Part shown: piece by piece, positions 59,248 to 64,000 of the stretch
Layout of the letters: each line of letters starts with the position of its first letter
How positions within the stretch are numbered: the stretch's first letter is position 1
Source of the DNA: Ascaris suum
Taxonomy: Eukaryota; Nematoda; Chromadorea; Rhabditida; Ascarididae
Assembly: GCA_013433145.1 (NCBI GenBank)
Contig: CM024174.1
Location: 7,038,336-7,102,335 of the forward strand
DNA length: 64,000 nucleotides
Direction: 5' to 3'
Program-made: the position numbers and the translations under genes
Notes under the pieces: generated by a model
Seen by the model: only the letters and a program-made list of their open reading frames with translations
Told to the model about the DNA's origin: nothing
The model's database searches: none

Positions 59248-61553
59248 GTACGTTGCTTCGTTTGCTTCTGCGATTGTTATTCATTTATAAGTTGGGCATG
59301 TTTGCCAACTTTATCTGTCTTATTACTTTGATGCTTCCTTCGGTTAGAGGGGAGAAGAGTTGACCGAGCAGTTACTAAACTGTTACTGGATTGCATGGCT
59401 AGTGACTATTCGATTGGATGGTAGAAAGAATATAAATAATGACGAATTATTTCCTATAAAGAAGATAGATGATCATTGTGCCTTCTCCGCCTTATTTACA
59501 CTCATTTCAGTGCGGTTTTGTTTGCGAATTCGATCATTTAAGTATTGCAAAGGATGTGGCTATTTGTTTTGCATTGTGATTAGGTGTTAAAGGTCTCTTC
59601 CAGGCGATTGAACAATGAAGCACTGCTTGAAATTGTTGTGATGCACTATTTGATACTTGCATGGTACTTGCACTCTTTTCTTTTGAGAACATCTGTCATC
59701 TAATAAGAGTGAAACTTGCCTGAATTTGTCATCGCTACTATAGTTCAGAGAGGGACAAATTTAATTTTGGCTACCTTTCTTGACCTGAATGTTTTGGCCC
59801 AAATTTGTGTAGACTAAGACACAACTAAGACACAGGAGCTCGAATTTGTTTATAGGATACATGCAGAATGAAGGATTTTGCTTTAATAGCTGTCGTGGAA
59901 ACGTGCTTACCACCACACTGTTTTTAATATTTCAGCCGTCTCGGTTCATTGAGCAGCTTGGCAGCTTCTCATCGCTCGTTATCCCAACTCGGGTACCACA
60001 CTTATTCCCTTTTTTCAAAGCGCTTTTTAAAGGAAGAGGTTATGCTCAAATATCGCAAAATGCTTACAGCTGAGTAATTAAATAAATTCCGAATTGCTGT
60101 TAAATAGGTTTTAATGTTTGTGAGGTCCTTCGTACATGATGAAGTAGGCCAAGTTTGGAACGAAGGGGAGGACAGTTTCTTTCTATCCTTCTCATGATAA
60201 TCGGGGAAATTTTCATAAGCGAAAAGAATTACGGGGAGTCGGATCCACTAATTCGGTGTCGAATCACCGATTCATCCAGTGAACTACAAGGCTTTTTCAT
60301 TTCCTAAAGGCTTCATTCTAAATGCTATTAACTAATGCCTGAAGTTGAAATTAGCTATGGCATTCGTACGCAAAGCAATTTGTTTGTAGGGCCTCCGCCC
60401 ATTTATGAATTTTTCATTGAGGGTCTACTCAAAGATTTGTCCGCTCGTCTTATATCTTTTCTTATCTGTCGGTTCGTTTGTTGATCGAGAGGTAGAAGTC
60501 ATTAAATTTGCAAGTTTGACTGCTGAGGTGGAGCAACCGATGGGTCAAATTTCGAAGAATCATATAAGAAATTTGGCCAACAACCGACAAACGCATATAG
60601 ACAGACAGGACTCAATCAATGACAGCAGATAAGCGTTAACACGGTGGTGTTTAAAGCATACATCACGCACTCTTGCTCCGTGTAGATTGTGACCTGTTGA
60701 ATGCTTCTTACTTAAGACGTTTTCGCATTGAAGGGCAATGCCAGTTTCAGCCAATTTGTTCACTCTTTTCGTCCTCATCGAGTAGCTCTCTTTTGGCTGA
60801 TAATCCCCTTACTCAGAACATCTCGGTTACTGAGAATTCAATGTTTAATCACTCTTGTGGATCTTTCTCTGTCATATATGCGTTTGGTGGATCGGTGCAC
60901 CGAGCATCACCAACACTGTACCGAGCACATCACTTCATGCTGACCTCACGTTATAGAACTCAGTTGACGATTGATGACATTTTCTTTGCTCACAATGTGT
61001 ACAGTATCATTAGCGAGCAGTTTTCCAAAGTAAAAGTATTCAGCGATTCTTCTGCATTAAACACTTTTGTTGGCATGGGTTTTGCACAGGTGATGCATAT
61101 GACATCATCCAGCACAGTGTTGTGAACTGAAATTGTTGGCACCCGTCTGCCACTATATTTTTTATTCCCTCGTCCTGCAAATTTCTTACCACTTCTTATC
61201 ATACAAAACCTCTCATCCTCTCATATGCATGACAAGCATTTCGGTGCATTCCCATGTTTCTTGATCGTATTCAAAATAGAAGGCACTCCGATCGCACATC
61301 TATTTCAGTAATCAAGTGCGGCATACGTGGTCTGCTGTAGTTCGTAGTTTGCAGCACTTAACTTGAACAGACTTCAGTCTTGATGTGTGCTTGTCGCATT
61401 CGAAAGCTCGTGGATAAGATAACGTGATGCTAGTGCAAGTACAACAAGCGGACTCGCTGCTCAGAGAGTTCATAAAATCACCTACTGCGACTGACTTGGT
61501 GTTCTTCACAGATTCATTACTAAAATAAAGACGTTGAGGTATTTCTATTGCAG

Positions 61554-61718
61554 ATGCAACGTTCGCGACCCGGTGTACTTTGCCGAGCAGCGGATGCTTC
61601 AAGTGTTCATAAGAGGCAAACCCGTGATGCTCACAGTGCCTGACTCGGTGGCTACCATCAATCCTTTGAGAGAATTAGATGCACCCAAGAAAGGCGCACA
61701 ACTCGAATGGGTTCATGG
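61554..61718 (+). CDS. EML: EML gene, HELP-domain exon
   Basis: Acceptor TTTCTATTGCAG, phase 2 to 2. It encodes VYFAEQRMLQVFIRGKPVM then LTVPDS... and APKKGAQLEWVHG. The family signature is a Met-x-x-hydrophobic-Arg-Gly-Arg/Lys-Pro-Val block followed by Leu-Glu-Trp-Val-Tyr-Gly-Tyr-Arg-Gly, all recognisable here (the last Tyr-Arg-Gly comes from the next exon). HELP packs against the tandem WD propellers and binds tubulin in EML proteins. Confidence 0.9.
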
Positions 61719-62152
61719 GTGGGATATTCTCATTTGTACTTAATTGTATTCTGAGATAGACTGCAGCGTTCTGTTGGTTAGAATATATTCCCCACACAAA
61801 TTCCCCACTCTTGCTTGCAGTACTGTCTTAATAAAATGACGCTCTGCCCAGCCGTATTATCTGTCATCACTTTTTATCACTGCATTTACTTATGCTCTTC
61901 AATTCAAGTTTATTCACTAAGAGGCATATCGCTGAACTGATTTCAAACTCGACCATGGAGCAAATATGTGCCAGCAGATTTCCCGCTCGCAGTACTAGAT
62001 TATTGCCGTTATAGTCCTATTAGTATTTCTTTGCAACGAATAAACCGACCTTGTGCGAAACTAACACCCACTGTGGCCGTTTTTGCAGTGTTTAGCTACG
62101 CAAAGTGATGCATCACAGAATAATTCTATGCATCTAAATGATACCAATTCAG

Positions 62153-62296
62153 ATACCGAGGAAAAGATTCGAGAGGTAATCTACACGAGTTGCCAACTGG
62201 CGAGTTGGTTTATTTCACGGGAGCTGTCGTTGTGTTGCATAATCCGGATGAGGCAACACAACGCCACTATACACAGCATACTAGCGAAATCAAATG
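62153..62296 (+). CDS. EML: EML gene, first WD-propeller exon
   Basis: The acceptor AATTCAG at 62152 supplies the A that makes Gly-Tyr. It reads YRGKDSRGNLHELPTGELVY, FTGAVVVLHNPDEATQRHYT, QHTSEIK, phase 2 to 2 at GTTATT. This corresponds to YRGKDCR-N-Y-LPTGE-VYF-ASVVVL...QRHY-GHT in EML, with Ser replacing the usual Cys of KDCR. In frame it ends with TG, completed to Cys by the next exon. Confidence 0.9.
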
Positions 62297-63120
62297 GTTA
62301 TTTTCATTTTTTCTTTCCGGATTTGAACTGATATCATAAAAGGGATCAGCGAATTACAGTGAGAAATTGAGCACTGTTTAATTTTAACTCTGAGCATTTG
62401 TGCCTGTTGTCTTTGAACTCATGAACTGTTTCTAAAAGAATGCGATTATCTCACCGCACCTCTCCCTTTATCGGCGCTTGCAAATGATCGTATCTCCCAC
62501 ATGAATTGAGCGTAATCATTTTGCAGATTTGCCAACTCTTTTGAACTTTCTTTTATCAAAACAGTTGATTACATTTAGCACCCTTTTGTTTATTTGAATG
62601 TCAAACGGATTGTACAGAGAATTATTTTATACAGTTTTTCCAAACTGCCAATTCGTATCTTTTAGGTAATCGCCGTTGAATTTAATTGCTTGTCAAAGAG
62701 TTTTTCGTTTACTTTCTCGACACTAATCGTCGGGAAGTCATTATGAGCTAAACTAAACATAAATGAGGAGCGATTATATATGTGTGCAGGAGGGATTAGC
62801 TTTTTCTCCTTTAATCTCAAATTTCATGGGAATATTTTCCCGCTAATGAGACGATATGTAATCATGGAGTTGCGTAACGAACTTTTCGCATAGCATTGAA
62901 AAGTGACAATGCCGGAAATATTGCAGAAATTATGTGTTGGGCAACTTGATGGCGTTTCAATTTGCACTTTTGTATTAAGAAAAAGGATGGGAAACTATAT
63001 TTCTGCTGAGTAAAAACATTTGGGGAACTTTGTTATGTTTCGGTGAGTGTAACAATCGAGGATGGACTTTCTTCGCTGTTAAAACAGTAAAGTGGAGATT
63101 AGAATTGACTACAATTTCAG

Positions 63121-63190
63121 TATCGCAATCCACCCGAATAAACTGCACATCGCGACAGGACAAACTTCGAGGCATTCTCCTGAAAAGAAA
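63121..63190 (+). CDS. EML: EML gene, first WD blade continued
   Basis: Acceptor ACAATTTCAG, donor GTAAAG, phase 2 to 0. It encodes CIAIHPNKLHIATGQTS then RHSPEKK, matching the EML sequence K-C-(L/I)-A-(V/I)-H-P-(D/N)-(K/R)-x-x-I-A-T-G-Q. This is the cleanest splice join in the window. Confidence 0.9.
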
Positions 63191-63787
63191 GTAAAGTTTT
63201 CTCGTTTGCGTTCAGCAGTGCTCTCAACTGATTAATTTCCATCTAGATTAACGAAAATTCCTATTTTTCTAAAGTTGCGATTGCTAATTTATGTACTTTA
63301 TGATTTTTTGGCGTTGATTCACGTTTCAGGTCTACGATAAACATTGCGGGAAACTTCAGATGTGCAGCAAATATTTAGAAATGGAAAAGAGCGTTTTGTT
63401 TTTTTGTGTTCGTATAAAGAATCCGCGAGAGATCGCAGCGTGCACATGCAGTGTATTGCTTCCATGGAGGGTTATACGTTCTAGATGCAGGAAGCTAGGG
63501 GACTATGCGTCATTTCCCTGGCAGAAGTGAAACAACTTATTGCAAATGTGACGCTTTTGTGCTGGGCAGAAGAGATCAAAAAAGAGAATGATGTCCACAT
63601 AGTTGTTTGACGTCATGAATTTTGGTTCATCTATGATAATTAACACATTGTTTAAGAGATCAGAAGAAGCTGCATTAAAATAGCGATTGATTCTTTTGCA
63701 TTAGTACCAAATTTTTAAATTTGCATATCAAGTTTTAATTTACTTGTCGAGTTTTACTTGTTTCGTATAGTAAACGAAACGTTTCAG

Positions 63788-63862
63788 ATACTGAACGAAC
63801 ATCGTTCACCAATATGTTCTCCTAGTGAATTGGGGAGCATCTTAGAAGCAGACCAGACGCAG
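63788..63862 (+). CDS. EML: EML gene, 25-codon exon within first WD repeat
   Basis: Acceptor ACGTTTCAG, phase 0 to 0, GTTTGT donor. It encodes ILNEHRSPICSPSELGSILE then ADQTQ. In vertebrate EML the IATGQ strand is followed by about 12-14 residues and then HVR(I/V)WDS. Here an extra acidic, Ser/Pro-containing segment is placed before the expected HVRIWD, which must lie beyond the window. A multiple-of-three length suggests an optional cassette. The gene continues past 64000. Confidence 0.6.
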
Positions 63863-64000
63863 GTTTGTCTCTAGAACACTCTTTTTTATCTCCTCGCTTT
63901 TCAACTTGTGCTGTTGTTCTTGCTAGAAAAGAACAAATTTACCGATGTTGAAAATGGAAAATAAAAAAGTCTGTTACCTTGATAATGCCATAATGGTCAC
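63863..64000. other. EML intron to right edge
   Basis: T-rich intronic sequence; the next WD-repeat exons are expected beyond the window. Confidence 0.6.

Noticed and set aside
63330..63530. Open frame after TTTCAG between two EML exons
   Set aside because: It does not resemble the WD repeat, whereas exons 63121 and 63788 join in phase without it.

Overview
This is eukaryotic genomic DNA from an invertebrate metazoan. AT content is moderate (about 60% by eye), coding exons are short and split by introns from a few dozen bases to many kilobases, and splice sites are GT-AG. I see no bacterial operons, rRNA, tRNA or CRISPR. The only family I recognise firmly is an echinoderm microtubule-associated protein-like (EML/ELP) gene. 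A Cys-rich secreted protein somewhat like the nematode DB module, together with compact introns, makes a nematode (perhaps whipworm-like) my best guess; this is inference only.

Layout. 1-5.3 kb: the last two exons of a + gene (381-1015), a two-exon + gene (1906-2804), a three-exon + gene (3106-4390), then short coding-like frames to 7.3 kb. 10.4-11.9 kb: a complete four-exon + gene for a secreted Cys-rich protein, the best complete gene in the window. 16.4-17.2 kb: a minus-strand candidate gene ending in a perfect 31-bp hairpin. 17,433-22,903: a near-perfect inverted duplication with arms of about 2.64 kb around a 186-bp spacer. Each arm carries a decayed uS9 (RPS16-like) sequence, a three-exon candidate gene and a broken reading frame near the centre. 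The right arm boundary lies inside an open minus-strand exon that is cut off in the left arm, so the left arm is probably the derived copy. 22.7-26.7 kb: candidate genes on both strands, one with an apparent frameshift. 27-33 kb: mostly empty.

From 33,339 to the right edge the EML gene runs on the + strand and leaves the window. Three possible first exons (33,339; 35,877; 47,032) all end in phase 1, which fits the shared coiled-coil exon at 51,098. Then come basic/Ser-rich linker exons, the HELP exon (61,554) and the first WD-repeat exons (62,153; 63,121; 63,788). Its long 5' introns hold candidate nested genes on both strands (34.1, 36.4-36.8, 39.8, 40.3-41.5 kb).

Every gene model here was built by eye from reading frame, splice consensus and phase agreement. 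Apart from EML and the uS9-like remnant no product is identified, and single-exon calls without splice support are weak because open frames of 50-100 codons are expected by chance in 64 kb.
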